DNA of 64,000 nt from RBG-13-51-18 sp963739395 (GTDB lineage: Bacteria > Chloroflexota > Dehalococcoidia > Dehalococcoidales > RBG-16-60-22). Below the pieces are notes generated by a model, which was given only the letters and a program-made list of their open reading frames with translations, had not been told where the DNA came from and ran no database searches. The translations under genes and the position numbers were made by a program. How positions within the stretch are numbered: position 1 is the first letter of the stretch; every line of letters begins with the position of its first letter. Location of the stretch: the NCBI GenBank assembly GCA_963739395.1, contig CAVUAE010000002.1, positions 62,001 through 126,000 on the forward strand, in the 5' to 3' direction. Below are positions 32,978 to 42,174 of the stretch, piece by piece.

Positions 32978-35422
32978 CTAGCTCCACTCGGCAGCGCTGG
33001 ACCAGACGCGCGCCATCTCCTGCGCTAATAATTTGTGCTCCGATTTTCCCATACCGGGGTCAGTCTTGAACATGGCGATTGCTTCATTGCGCGCTAACTC
33101 AAGTAAAGCTACATCGGACATTTTAGCCATGCGCAGGTCGGGTATGCCACTCTGGCGCGTGCCGAAGAACTCGCCGGGACCGCGCATTTTCAAGTCCTCT
33201 TCCGCCAGCTTAAAGCCATCATGGTTATTTTCTATGATATCAAGCCGCTGCCGTGCTACTTCCGACGGATTTTCCGCCAGCAGCATACAATAGCTCTGGT
33301 CTTTGCCCCGCCCTACTCGTCCCCTGAATTGGTGTAGTTGGGATAAACCGAAGCGGTCAGCGCTTTCTATCAACATGACCGTGGCATTAGGAATATCGAT
33401 GCCGACTTCAATGACTGGCGTGGAGACTAAGATATCTAGCCGCCCGGCGCGAAACTCTTCCATGACCGCGTCCTTTTCCGCCGAAGCTAGCCTGCCGTGC
33501 AATAAACCTACACGTAGGTCAGCGAAGACCTCGCGCGATAGACGCTCGTACTCGACGACCGCCGCCTGCGCCGCGATAGCTTCCGATTCCTCGATAAGGG
33601 GACAGAGGATGAAAGCCTGGCGTCCTTCGCCCACCTGCTTCCGTACGAAGGCATAGGCGCTCTCCCGTTGCTCGGGCTTGAGCCACTTGGTCTTTACCGT
33701 TTGGCGACCCGGCGGCAGTTCGTTAATTACCGAAAGGTCAAGGTCGCCGTAAAGCGTTAGGGCGAGGGTGCGGGGTATAGGAGTGGCGGTCATCACCAGC
33801 ATATGCGGATTGAAGCCTTTTTCCCGCAGCGCCGAACGCTGCTCGACGCCGAAGCGATGCTGTTCATCAACGACGGCTAATCCCAATTTGGCAAATTCTA
33901 GTCCCTTCTGCACTAATGCATGCGTACCGATAATGATATCTATATCGCCGGCCTGAATTTGTTGTTGGATTTTCTTTTTACCTGTCTGCTTGATATCGCC
34001 GATAAGCAAGGCAACATTGATAGGATTATCTAAAATGCCTTTGTAACTGCGGCAATAGCCCTCTCCTTCTTCTTTCCCCAGTTTGGTAAGCAACTGGCAA
34101 ATGGTGGCGTAATGCTGCTCGGCAAGGATTTCCGTCGGCGCCATGAAAGCCCCCTGCAAACCGTTAGCGACCGCTATTAATAAAGCTGCCGTCGCCACCA
34201 CCGTTTTACCGCTGCCGACCTCGCCCTGAAGGAGGCGGCACATGGGTATGGCTTTAGTTAAATCCGCCTTTATTTCCTGGAGAACCTTAGTCTGGGCGGA
34301 CGTTAATGTAAACGGCAGTGACGATATAAATTGTGTTAATAATGATTCTTTTATATCGAAAGGTGTGCCCGGTTTACCTTGTTGCCAGTTGCGTTTTTTG
34401 TTCATCACGCCCAACTGTAAAAGGAAAAGCTCGTCGAAAGCCAGCCTAGTCCGCGCTTTATCCTTGGTTTCTTCGCTCTCCGGGTAATGCGCCTGGTTGA
34501 TGGCTAAAGGTAAATCCAAAAGATTGAGTCTCTTTTTCAACTCTTCCGGCAGAAAATCGGTTAACTGCCCCGCCCATCGGTCGATGAATCCCTTCATAAG
34601 TCGTCTAACCTGCCGGGGATGCAAACCGCTGGTTAAGGGATAAAGCGGAACAAGCCGTGCCGTATGAACGAGGTCCTGCCCCTCCATCAACTCCCATTCC
34701 GGCGACATAAACACGTGACGTCCTTTATATAGGCTGACCTTACCGCTGATGATTACCCGGGCATTGGTGGGCAGCGACTTCACCAGGTAAGGCTGGTTGA
34801 ACCAGACCACGCGTATATTGCCCGTTTCGTCGCCGACGATTGCCTCGGCGCTGCGGCGTCCACCGGGGCGGGTTTCATTTGCCTGCCAGACGTTAGCGAT
34901 AATGGTTTGTTCTTCGCCCTCGGTAAGCTGGGAGATAGACTTAAGTTTACTGTAATCGAGATGGCGGTGGGGGAAGAAATAAAGTAAATCGCGCACTGTT
35001 TTTACGCCCAGCTTGCCAAATCGTGAGGCTAAGGTTGTACTGATGCCTTTGACTACTGTAATAGAAGCGTCGAGAGTAGTTTGACTAGAAGCTGGCGGGG
35101 ATGCTTTTGGTGGGGCTTTTTTCTTTATCGGCGAGGGCGTTTGTTTTTTGGAGGGTAAAGGAACATTATCTTTACTCTCTAAATCTTCTAGAAACTTCAG
35201 AACATCCTGCGCCCAGGCAGTACGTTGTTCTGACGACATTGCGGTATAGCTCGTCTGGAAAAGCTTTTGAAAACGTCCCAATAGGCGTGGACTTTTCACC
35301 GCCTCAACTGCACTGGCAGACCAGTTTTGCAGAAACCTATCCAGTCCGCCGAAGACAGCGGTATCGTTATAATTACGTTGTCTTTCCAGGTCAAGTATTT
35401 TACGCAAAGATTCGGCGTTCAT
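32978..35422 (-). CDS. recG: ATP-dependent DNA helicase RecG
   Basis: This is an 814-residue protein. Residues 1-120 are a non-conserved extension with a Lys/Pro/Ser-rich linker. A wedge or OB domain follows (VRDLLYFFPHRHLDYSKLKSI). The helicase core has Walker A LLQGEVGSGKTVVA, DEQH in VVDEQHRFGVEQR, TATPIPRTLALTLYGD and motif VI QFRGRVGRG. It rescues stalled forks by branch migration. It lies downstream of the fakA-fakB genes. The extension is longer than in E. coli RecG (693 residues). Confidence 0.96.
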   Translation of the reverse strand: MNAESLRKILDLERQRNYNDTAVFGGLDRFLQNWSASAVEAVKSPRLLGRFQKLFQTSYTAMSSEQRTAWAQDVLKFLEDLESKDNVPLPSKKQTPSPIKKKAPPKASPPASSQTTLDASITVVKGISTTLASRFGKLGVKTVRDLLYFFPHRHLDYSKLKSISQLTEGEEQTIIANVWQANETRPGGRRSAEAIVGDETGNIRVVWFNQPYLVKSLPTNARVIISGKVSLYKGRHVFMSPEWELMEGQDLVHTARLVPLYPLTSGLHPRQVRRLMKGFIDRWAGQLTDFLPEELKKRLNLLDLPLAINQAHYPESEETKDKARTRLAFDELFLLQLGVMNKKRNWQQGKPGTPFDIKESLLTQFISSLPFTLTSAQTKVLQEIKADLTKAIPMCRLLQGEVGSGKTVVATAALLIAVANGLQGAFMAPTEILAEQHYATICQLLTKLGKEEGEGYCRSYKGILDNPINVALLIGDIKQTGKKKIQQQIQAGDIDIIIGTHALVQKGLEFAKLGLAVVDEQHRFGVEQRSALREKGFNPHMLVMTATPIPRTLALTLYGDLDLSVINELPPGRQTVKTKWLKPEQRESAYAFVRKQVGEGRQAFILCPLIEESEAIAAQAAVVEYERLSREVFADLRVGLLHGRLASAEKDAVMEEFRAGRLDILVSTPVIEVGIDIPNATVMLIESADRFGLSQLHQFRGRVGRGKDQSYCMLLAENPSEVARQRLDIIENNHDGFKLAEEDLKMRGPGEFFGTRQSGIPDLRMAKMSDVALLELARNEAIAMFKTDPGMGKSEHKLLAQEMARVWSSAAEWS

Positions 35423-35492
35423 TTATAATGTATCCCTGCCACATTATAGACAAAAACCGGGGTGAAAAGCACGGGGAGGTGAGAGCAGATAT

Positions 35493-36335
35493 CTATTTTT
35501 TATCGCCAATTACCGCGACTAAAAGCAAACCTGGACCGGTATGAGTGCCGATGACTGGTGTAGTGCGGGTCCTGAGGATACGTTCTTCCGGACATATCGT
35601 GCTGAGGCGTTTGGCGAGCAAATCGCCATCTTCCTGGCAGGCGGCATCTTCTACCGCTACCCCTTCGATGTTCTTATAACTTGCCACGAAATTATAAAGG
35701 GTGTCAATCGCTTTCGCGCGGGAGCGCGCCCTACCGGCAGGTTCTACCTTGCCGTCTTTTAACATGATGATAGGGTTAACTCTAAGCATCGACCCCAATA
35801 AAGCCTGTGCCCGCCCGATGCGTCCGCCCCGCTGCAAATATTCGAGGGTATTGAAAGCGGCGCGCATTTCAACCCGCGTAATATTATCTTCAAATATCTT
35901 AAGTAGTTCGTCCATCTTGGCGCCTTCTTTAGCCGCCTGCGCCACTTTGATAACGACGAACCCCTGCGCCATTACCGCCCAACCCGAGTCTATCACTTTA
36001 ATACGACAATCACCCTCCACCAAGTCGGCGCTTTGCAGAGCCGCATTGTAAAAACCGCTAAGTTTTGAACTAAGCATAATCGCCAGTATCTCGTCTGTCT
36101 CTTCAGCGAGTTTGGCGTACGTCCGGGCAAATAAGTCCAGCGAGGGAACGGCGGTAGTCGGCATGACCTTGTTTTGTACCAGTCTTTTATAAAATTGGTC
36201 GTTAGTTATGTCGATACCGTCACGAAAGGTCTCTTCGCCAAAACGCACTAAAATGGGGATGGTAGTAATCTCCAGTTTCTTGAGTATCTCTGGAGGTATA
36301 TCAGCAACACTATCGGTGACGATTTTGACTGGCAT
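35493..36335 (-). CDS. DegV-family fatty-acid-binding protein (FakB-like), copy 2
   Basis: This is a 280-residue DegV protein. The N-terminal KIVTDSVADIPPEILKKL, the TTAVPS loop and the Ser-containing ML-SSKLSGFYNAA, which coordinates the fatty-acid carboxylate in known FakB proteins, are present. Its ATG overlaps the stop of copy 1 by 1 bp. It presents fatty acids to the FakA kinase encoded two genes upstream. The copies differ strongly, so they probably bind different acyl chains. Confidence 0.9.
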   Translation of the reverse strand: MPVKIVTDSVADIPPEILKKLEITTIPILVRFGEETFRDGIDITNDQFYKRLVQNKVMPTTAVPSLDLFARTYAKLAEETDEILAIMLSSKLSGFYNAALQSADLVEGDCRIKVIDSGWAVMAQGFVVIKVAQAAKEGAKMDELLKIFEDNITRVEMRAAFNTLEYLQRGGRIGRAQALLGSMLRVNPIIMLKDGKVEPAGRARSRAKAIDTLYNFVASYKNIEGVAVEDAACQEDGDLLAKRLSTICPEERILRTRTTPVIGTHTGPGLLLVAVIGDKK

Positions 36336-37183
36336 TATTTCTTTTCAGCTTCTAGAACGGTTAATGCCATGGCGTTAGGTCCGGAATATGTACCGATGAC
36401 AGGACTGATTATCGAACGGTAGATACGCTCCTTGGGATAAATATCTCCAAGGCGGTTTACCAATAAATCGGCATTCTCAATGTCGGTAGTATGTTCGACT
36501 GCCAGTCCCTCTATATTACCCTTATGACTAGCAACGAAGTTATAGAGATAATCCAGCCCTGCCCGGATGGAGCGTACCCTCGTGAGTGGCGACATCTCGC
36601 CATCTTCAATAGTAAGTAATGGTTTTACGGATAACATTGAACCCAGAAATTCTTTAGCCTTACCAATACGCCCGCCTTTAGCGAGGTATTTAAGAGTATC
36701 AAAGTAGGCGATAAGGTGCGAACGAGTGGTAGCTTTACGCGCTATTTCTGCTGCTTTATCCAAATTTGCCCCGGCTTTAATGGCGTTAACGGCAGAGATG
36801 ACAATCAGCCCTTCGCCCATAGCGACAGTTGTCGAGTCGATTATTTCAATACGGCATTTATTTTTTAAATAATCCTTAGCCTGCGTCGCCGATTGATATG
36901 TGCCGCTAAGTTTACTCGAAACAACGATGACCAAGATTTCGTCGGTCTCCTGCGCCAGCTTTGTATAAACCTCGGTAAAATCATTGGGGGTCGGTTGGGT
37001 TGTCGAAGGAAGTTTCGGTTCATTCATTAGACGGCGATAGAAATCTTCGCTGGTGATATCAACACGGTCACGGTACACTTCCTCTCCGAAACGCACATAT
37101 AACGGCACTGTGGTGATGCCTAGTTGCGTCACCAGGTCACCGGTGATATCGCAGAGAGTATCGGTTACAACTTTCACTGTCAT
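36335..37183 (-). CDS. DegV-family fatty-acid-binding protein (FakB-like), copy 1
   Basis: This is a 282-residue DegV protein: KVVTDTLCDITGDLVTQLG at the start, LPSTTQPTPNDF, and VVSSKLSGTYQSA. RLGDIYPKERIYRSIISPVIG near the end forms the second lobe. It lies 17 bp after the DAK2-domain gene and overlaps the next degV gene by 1 bp. With the kinase it would form acyl-phosphate from exogenous fatty acids for phospholipid synthesis. Confidence 0.9.
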   Translation of the reverse strand: MTVKVVTDTLCDITGDLVTQLGITTVPLYVRFGEEVYRDRVDITSEDFYRRLMNEPKLPSTTQPTPNDFTEVYTKLAQETDEILVIVVSSKLSGTYQSATQAKDYLKNKCRIEIIDSTTVAMGEGLIVISAVNAIKAGANLDKAAEIARKATTRSHLIAYFDTLKYLAKGGRIGKAKEFLGSMLSVKPLLTIEDGEMSPLTRVRSIRAGLDYLYNFVASHKGNIEGLAVEHTTDIENADLLVNRLGDIYPKERIYRSIISPVIGTYSGPNAMALTVLEAEKK

Positions 37184-37200
37184 ATCCGGGTACTGCCTTT

Positions 37201-38835
37201 CTATTCGATAGATATTATATAGTTATAATGCGGTTGATTGCCTTTAATTAATTCAACCTGTAGCTTTGGATACAGTTTCGTAATACCGGCGCTTACTTTT
37301 TCGGCTTCTGAAGGTTCAATTTCAGCTCCGTAGTAAATAGTCAGGACTTCAGCATCGTCCATGTTCAGCTTAGCCAGTATCATCTCAATAACATCAAGGT
37401 CGGTATCGCCGGCGGCTATTAGTTGGTCATCCAGCAAGCCAATAGGCTGCCTTCGTCTTATCTGTAGGCCGTTAATTCTAGTAGGACGCACCGAACGGGT
37501 AACCTCGATGGTCTTTACCGAGGAAAGGGCTTTTTCCATAATTTCAGCGTTGGTTTTAAAATCCGCCTCATAATCGAAAGCCAGGAGAGCCACTACACCC
37601 TGTGGAATTGTTTTGGTGGGTACTACCTTTATTTTCTTTTCGGTGAGTGATTGTACTTGATTGGCTGTGAGAATGATATTCTTGTTGTTGGGTAGAATGA
37701 TGATATTATCTGAAGGCACTGACTGTACTGCCTGAAGTATATCTTTAGTGCTTGGATTCATCGTCTGACCGCCGCGAACAACGGCAACAGCGCCCAGACT
37801 GCTGAAAACCTCGATGAGACCTTGCCCTGAAGCTACGGCGATAACAGCAGTATCCGTGGTGGGCATTCTTTCCTTCTGCATCTCTAAGAAGTCCTGGTGC
37901 TGTTCATCCATGTTTCTGATGCTAACTTGATGCAGCGTACCCAGCTTTGTAGCGAAATGCACTATCTCACCGGGTTCGAGAGTATGAATATGGATACGGA
38001 CGGCTGATTCGTCGCCAACGACGATAAGCGATTCGCCTTTCTTTTCCAGTTTTTTCCTGATGACCTCCGACTCCAGCTTTTCGCCTTTAATCATAAACTC
38101 CGTGCAGTAGCCGTAAGGTATCTCATCTACACCGATAGCTTGCGGTAGAGGAATCGGCAGCGGCATATCGCTGACAATGATTTGAGGTTTGCGTAGGCGC
38201 ATTAATTCGGTCTCGCCCTTGAGAAAACGCAGTGCGCCCTCTAGAATAGTGTAAAGTCCTTGTCCACCGGCATCAACCACGCCAGCGTCCTTAAGCACTT
38301 TTAGCAAGCGAGGAGTTCTAGCTACCGATTCTCCGGCGGCATCAACCACAGCTTCCAGCAGGGCGATAACATCTTGCTCGCCGTTACCAGCCTGTTTTTT
38401 AGCCTCTTGGGCGGCATCTTTCATCACCGTGAGCATTGTGCCTTCAACCGGATTACTGACGCCTTTATAAGCAACGTCGGCCGATTTCAGTAAGGCATCA
38501 GCCAATTCGGGGGCGTTGAAAGATTCCTTGCCATCGAGCCCCTGCGCCATACCCCGCCATATTTGGGAGAGAATGACGCCGCTGTTGCCGCGAGCGCCCA
38601 TGAGAGCACCCTTAGCCATCGCATGGGCAACGCCGGAGGCGCTATGGTCGGGGGCGCGGTAGGCTTCTTCCATGGTCGAACGCATGGTGAGCATCATATT
38701 GGTGCCCGTGTCTCCATCAGGCACGGGGAAAACGTTCAGCGCGTCAATATCCGCCGAACTCTTTTCTAGCCAGGTAGTAGCCGCGGAAAACATGTCTCGC
38801 AGCTGCTGCCCGGCGACAGTGCTTATTTTACTCAT
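37201..38835 (-). CDS. fakA: DAK2-domain fatty acid kinase FakA
   Basis: This is a 544-residue protein. The N-terminal DAK2 nucleotide-binding domain has the Asp cluster NVFPVPDGDTGTNMMLTM and the GARGNSGVILSQIWRG loop. The middle and C-terminal domains (YCTEFMIKGEKLESE; VIILPNNKNIILTA; YDYEADFKTNA-like end) match FakA. It phosphorylates FakB-bound fatty acid. It heads the operon fakA-fakB-fakB, with recG and a GNAT gene behind. GGTGG lies before the ATG. Confidence 0.92.
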   Translation of the reverse strand: MSKISTVAGQQLRDMFSAATTWLEKSSADIDALNVFPVPDGDTGTNMMLTMRSTMEEAYRAPDHSASGVAHAMAKGALMGARGNSGVILSQIWRGMAQGLDGKESFNAPELADALLKSADVAYKGVSNPVEGTMLTVMKDAAQEAKKQAGNGEQDVIALLEAVVDAAGESVARTPRLLKVLKDAGVVDAGGQGLYTILEGALRFLKGETELMRLRKPQIIVSDMPLPIPLPQAIGVDEIPYGYCTEFMIKGEKLESEVIRKKLEKKGESLIVVGDESAVRIHIHTLEPGEIVHFATKLGTLHQVSIRNMDEQHQDFLEMQKERMPTTDTAVIAVASGQGLIEVFSSLGAVAVVRGGQTMNPSTKDILQAVQSVPSDNIIILPNNKNIILTANQVQSLTEKKIKVVPTKTIPQGVVALLAFDYEADFKTNAEIMEKALSSVKTIEVTRSVRPTRINGLQIRRRQPIGLLDDQLIAAGDTDLDVIEMILAKLNMDDAEVLTIYYGAEIEPSEAEKVSAGITKLYPKLQVELIKGNQPHYNYIISIE

Positions 38836-38976
38836 TTATCCACCATCCTTGTCAGATCATACCAGGTTTTATATTCCTACCAAGGACGTATTGCTTGCTA
38901 ATCTCGTCGCATTATGTTACTATGTATTAGCGTATTTTGCAATACCCCATTGTTATTTCAAAGGAGAAACAGTCAA

Positions 38977-39159
38977 TTGAAGTGTGATTTATGTGGTAAA
39001 ATACCACTTTTTGGTCATAACGTTAGCCACTCTAAACGCCATACCAACCGGCGCTGGATAGCGAACATTCATCCTGCTACTGTCATGATTGACGGCAAGA
39101 CGAAGCATCTCAACCTGTGCACACGGTGTCTGCGTAATCAGAATAAAACTAATGTTTAG
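38977..39159 (+). CDS. rpmB: 50S ribosomal protein L28
   Basis: This is a 60-residue bL28 starting with TTG at 38977, shown by AAGGAG at 38961-38966 and the family start KCDLCGKIPLFGHNVSHS. It has a zinc-type Cys pair at each end (CDLC and CTRC), so this is the zinc-binding form. RRWIANIHPAT is conserved. It is transcribed away from fakA, a common gene order, and is closed by the terminator at 39189-39215. Confidence 0.96.
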   Translation: MKCDLCGKIPLFGHNVSHSKRHTNRRWIANIHPATVMIDGKTKHLNLCTRCLRNQNKTNV

Positions 39160-39188
39160 ACCCTCCTGATATTTGTTGAAATAAACGG

Positions 39189-39215
39189 ACCCGACCTTAA
39201 ACAGTCGGGTTTTTG
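39189..39215 (+). terminator. Terminator of rpmB
   Basis: ACCCGAC (39189-39195) and GTCGGGT (39204-39210) form a 7-bp stem with an 8-nt loop, followed by a TTTT run. It also lies just past the end of the converging ABC permease gene. Confidence 0.75.
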
Positions 39216-39218
39216 TAT

Positions 39219-40025
39219 TTATGCTAACTGGCGGCGTCGACTAATCCAGATACTGGCGACAAATCCGCCCACCAGGTAAATCAACATGCCAAAGGACGTC
39301 GAGGCGATAGTAGGCGACTTAAAAGCCTCCATCATACCGCCGAAACTAGCCATCCCGCCAAAGCTGGACATCATATCCTCAAGGCTGCCGTAAGGTAAAG
39401 CTATACTATCGCCGCCAGCGGACAACACAAACCAGTAAGGATTCCCGGTATACGCCAGGATACTCTCGATGATACCGCAGATCACCCAGATAAACAGCAG
39501 CGTCATGACCGTAGCCCCCATAGAGCCTTTGGATATGGCGCTGAATAAAAACGTCACTGATAGCACCGCCGCGGCGTAAAGCAGGCATAAACCGAAAGAT
39601 TCCAGTGTTTCCAGCGGTACCTGATGATAAATAATTAGCAGGGAGATGGATATTATGATATAGGAAAAGGCAATCAGCAGCGCGATGGCGATAAAGCCCG
39701 CCAGGTATTTGCCGGTCCAGAGCAATACGCGCTTGATGGGGTTAACAAAGAGCAGGAAACCCGTTTTACTTTCGAATTCTCCAGCAATAGCGTCCCCGGC
39801 GAAGAACACTGCGCCGATAGCCGCCAGGCTCGGCCCCATTGTCAATATCCCGGCCATAACCTTAACACTGTCCGGGTATCCCGCCTTGTGTAATATCGGT
39901 ATCAGAATAAGTATCAGCGCTTCTACTAAAAGCGCGATGCCCAGTATTACATATAGCCTCTTACGGCGGATATGTTTTAAAAATTCGTATTTAACAACTA
40001 CGCCCAGTTTTTCAAGGTCACTCAA
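39219..40025 (-). CDS. ABC-2-type transporter permease
   Basis: This is a 268-residue membrane protein with six hydrophobic segments. The cytosolic start LEKLGVVVKYEFLKHIRRKR leads into the first segment, and FAGDAIAGEFESKTGFLLFVNPIKRVLLWTGKYLAG is the typical ABC-2 coupling stretch (positions about 75-110). The start is TTG 40025 with GGAGG 5 nt upstream. It overlaps the ATPase gene by 8 bp. The pair forms an exporter; the substrate is unknown. A Gly/Met/Phe-rich loop lies before the last segment. Confidence 0.9.
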   Translation of the reverse strand: MSDLEKLGVVVKYEFLKHIRRKRLYVILGIALLVEALILILIPILHKAGYPDSVKVMAGILTMGPSLAAIGAVFFAGDAIAGEFESKTGFLLFVNPIKRVLLWTGKYLAGFIAIALLIAFSYIIISISLLIIYHQVPLETLESFGLCLLYAAAVLSVTFLFSAISKGSMGATVMTLLFIWVICGIIESILAYTGNPYWFVLSAGGDSIALPYGSLEDMMSSFGGMASFGGMMEAFKSPTIASTSFGMLIYLVGGFVASIWISRRRQLA

Positions 40026-40743
40026 TGTTGCCTCCTGTTAGCTTAAGATAAGCCATCTCGAGCGACTGATATTTCTGCTCGAGTTCTTTAATGCCTTCAT
40101 AGGCGAGTAATTTACCATTGTTAATTATCGCTACTTTATCACAGATTAAAGCCACTTCGGATAGCTGGTGCGAGGCGAAGAAAACCGTTTTTTTCTTACC
40201 CGCATTGGTAATTATCTCGCGGAACTCCACCAACCCCCGGGGGTCAAGTCCCAGCCCAGGTTCGTCTAATATTAATATGGGCGGGTCATGTAAAAGCGTT
40301 TGGGCTAGAGCGAGTCGCTGCTTCATACCACGGGAGAACTTTTCTATTTTAACCTTACTCCAATTTTGTAATCCCACAAGCTCAATAACTTCCTTGATAC
40401 GTTTGTTTAGCTTCTCCCCCTTCATACCGCGGAGTCTGCCAAAGTAGCTTAAATTATCTTCCGGCGTAAGATAGGAGTAAAACTCCGGCGTTTCGATAAT
40501 CGCGCCAATACGGGCTAAAGCCTGCTCCGGCTGTGTCGTAACGTCAATGCCGTCAAGATATACTTTGCCAGAGGTGGGGAGTATCAAAGACGTCAATATC
40601 TTAAGCGTCGTGCTTTTACCGGCGCCATTGGGTCCCAGCAAGCCGACATTCGCCTTTTCCTCGACTCTTAAAGACAGATTATCCAGCGCCAGGAATTTGT
40701 TATAGTACTTAGTCAGGTTCTCAATAATTATCGCATCACTCAT
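40018..40743 (-). CDS. ABC transporter ATP-binding protein
   Basis: This is a 241-residue ATPase with Walker A GLLGPNGAGKSTTLKIL, Q-loop, signature SRGMKQRLALAQ and Walker B ILILDEPGLGLDP, followed by the switch His in FFASHQLSE. The short length and the DrrA/CcmA-like layout fit an exporter ATPase for the ABC-2 permease in the next gene. GGAGT precedes the ATG. It sits 64 bp downstream of argH in the opposite reading order, so its own promoter must lie there. Confidence 0.95.
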   Translation of the reverse strand: MSDAIIIENLTKYYNKFLALDNLSLRVEEKANVGLLGPNGAGKSTTLKILTSLILPTSGKVYLDGIDVTTQPEQALARIGAIIETPEFYSYLTPEDNLSYFGRLRGMKGEKLNKRIKEVIELVGLQNWSKVKIEKFSRGMKQRLALAQTLLHDPPILILDEPGLGLDPRGLVEFREIITNAGKKKTVFFASHQLSEVALICDKVAIINNGKLLAYEGIKELEQKYQSLEMAYLKLTGGNIE

Positions 40744-40806
40744 TTTTTACTCCGTTGGGAAAAACCGAATATGTGAAAGCTATTTTGTATCTAGGCTATC
40801 GTTAGA

Positions 40807-42174
40807 TTATACAACAGAACGGCGTGCCGCAGCTAGTGCCTTCTTGACCTGATTCGGGGCTGTGCCACCGATGACGTCCCTGGCGGCTAGCGATTTTTCA
40901 ATCGTAATAGAGTAAACATCCTTACTAAACAAAGGCGAGAACTTTTTATACTCCTTTATGTCAAGTTTGGCGAGGGTTTTACCCTTCTCCATGGCGTATT
41001 TTACTAGTTCGGCGACTATTTCATGGGCAGTGCGGAAGGCGACGCCCTTTTTCACCAGATAGTCCGCCACATCCGTCGCCAACACATAGCCGCGCTCTAA
41101 AGCTTTGCGGGTGTTTTCTTTATTGACCTTAATAGTCTTAACCATGCCCATAAAGACAGCTAGCGTGATTTGCAGGGCATCTACCGTGTCGAAAAAGCCC
41201 TCTTTATCCTCCTGCATATCGCGGTTATAAGCAAGGGGTAGTCCCTTCATTGTAGTGAGTAGCGCCATCAAGTTACCGTAGACGCGGCCTGTTTTACCGC
41301 GGGCAAGCTCGGCGACATCAGGATTCTTTTTCTGGGGCATGATGCTGCTGCCGGTGGCATAGGCATCGCTAATCTCGATAAAGCCAAATTCCGCTGACGA
41401 CCATAAGACGATCTCCTCTGCCAGACGCGATAAATGCATCATACAGATGCTGGCGGCGGCTTCGTATTCTAAAACGAAGTCTCGGTCAGCTACGGCATCG
41501 ATACTGTTTTGGCTTATCTTGCTAAAACCAAGTTCTTTCGCCAGAAATTCTCTATCAACCTTATAAGCGACACCCGCCAGCGCTCCACTGCCTAAAGGCA
41601 TAACATCCACCCGCTTAAGACAGTCGTTAAAGCGCTCGTAATCACGCTGGAGCATCTCGAAGTAAGCTAAAAGATGGTGCGCCAGCAGTACCGGTTGTGC
41701 CACCTGTAAATGCGTATAACCGGGGATAACGACGTTTATATTAGCCTCCGCAACACCGAGGAGAACTATTCGAAACGCGCGGATAACCTTTAAAGTATCG
41801 TTAATCGCTTCCTTGGTAAACAGACGCATATCCAGAGCTACCTGGTCGTTGCGAGAGCGGGCGGTGTGGAGTTTACGCCCAACCTCCCCTATTTTCTCAA
41901 TCAGGCGGGACTCAACAGCCATGTGGATGTCTTCCACCTCCGGCGCACATTTGAATTTGCCCTGTTCAAATTCCTTACGTATGGCTTCCAGTCCGCCGAT
42001 GATGGTTTTAGCATCAGCCTGGGAGATAATAGCCTGTTTGGCGAGCATTTTCACATGGGCGATGCTGCCGGCGATATCCTGCTTATAAAGTCGCTGGTCG
42101 AAGGGCAACGAAGAGGTGTATTTCGCTGCCAGCTTATCGGCCGGCTTATGGAAACGACTTCTGATGTTGCTCAT
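40807..42174 (-). CDS. argH: Argininosuccinate lyase
   Basis: This is a 455-residue fumarase-superfamily lyase. The catalytic loop GSSIMPQKKNPDVAELARGKTGRVYG is present (about 280-305), as are HTARSRNDQVALDMRLF and TPGYTHLQ-type VIPGYTHLQVAQPVLLAHH segments. It splits argininosuccinate to arginine and fumarate. Its ATG overlaps the argG stop by 4 bp. It is the last gene of the arginine operon. Confidence 0.97.
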   Translation of the reverse strand: MSNIRSRFHKPADKLAAKYTSSLPFDQRLYKQDIAGSIAHVKMLAKQAIISQADAKTIIGGLEAIRKEFEQGKFKCAPEVEDIHMAVESRLIEKIGEVGRKLHTARSRNDQVALDMRLFTKEAINDTLKVIRAFRIVLLGVAEANINVVIPGYTHLQVAQPVLLAHHLLAYFEMLQRDYERFNDCLKRVDVMPLGSGALAGVAYKVDREFLAKELGFSKISQNSIDAVADRDFVLEYEAAASICMMHLSRLAEEIVLWSSAEFGFIEISDAYATGSSIMPQKKNPDVAELARGKTGRVYGNLMALLTTMKGLPLAYNRDMQEDKEGFFDTVDALQITLAVFMGMVKTIKVNKENTRKALERGYVLATDVADYLVKKGVAFRTAHEIVAELVKYAMEKGKTLAKLDIKEYKKFSPLFSKDVYSITIEKSLAARDVIGGTAPNQVKKALAAARRSVV

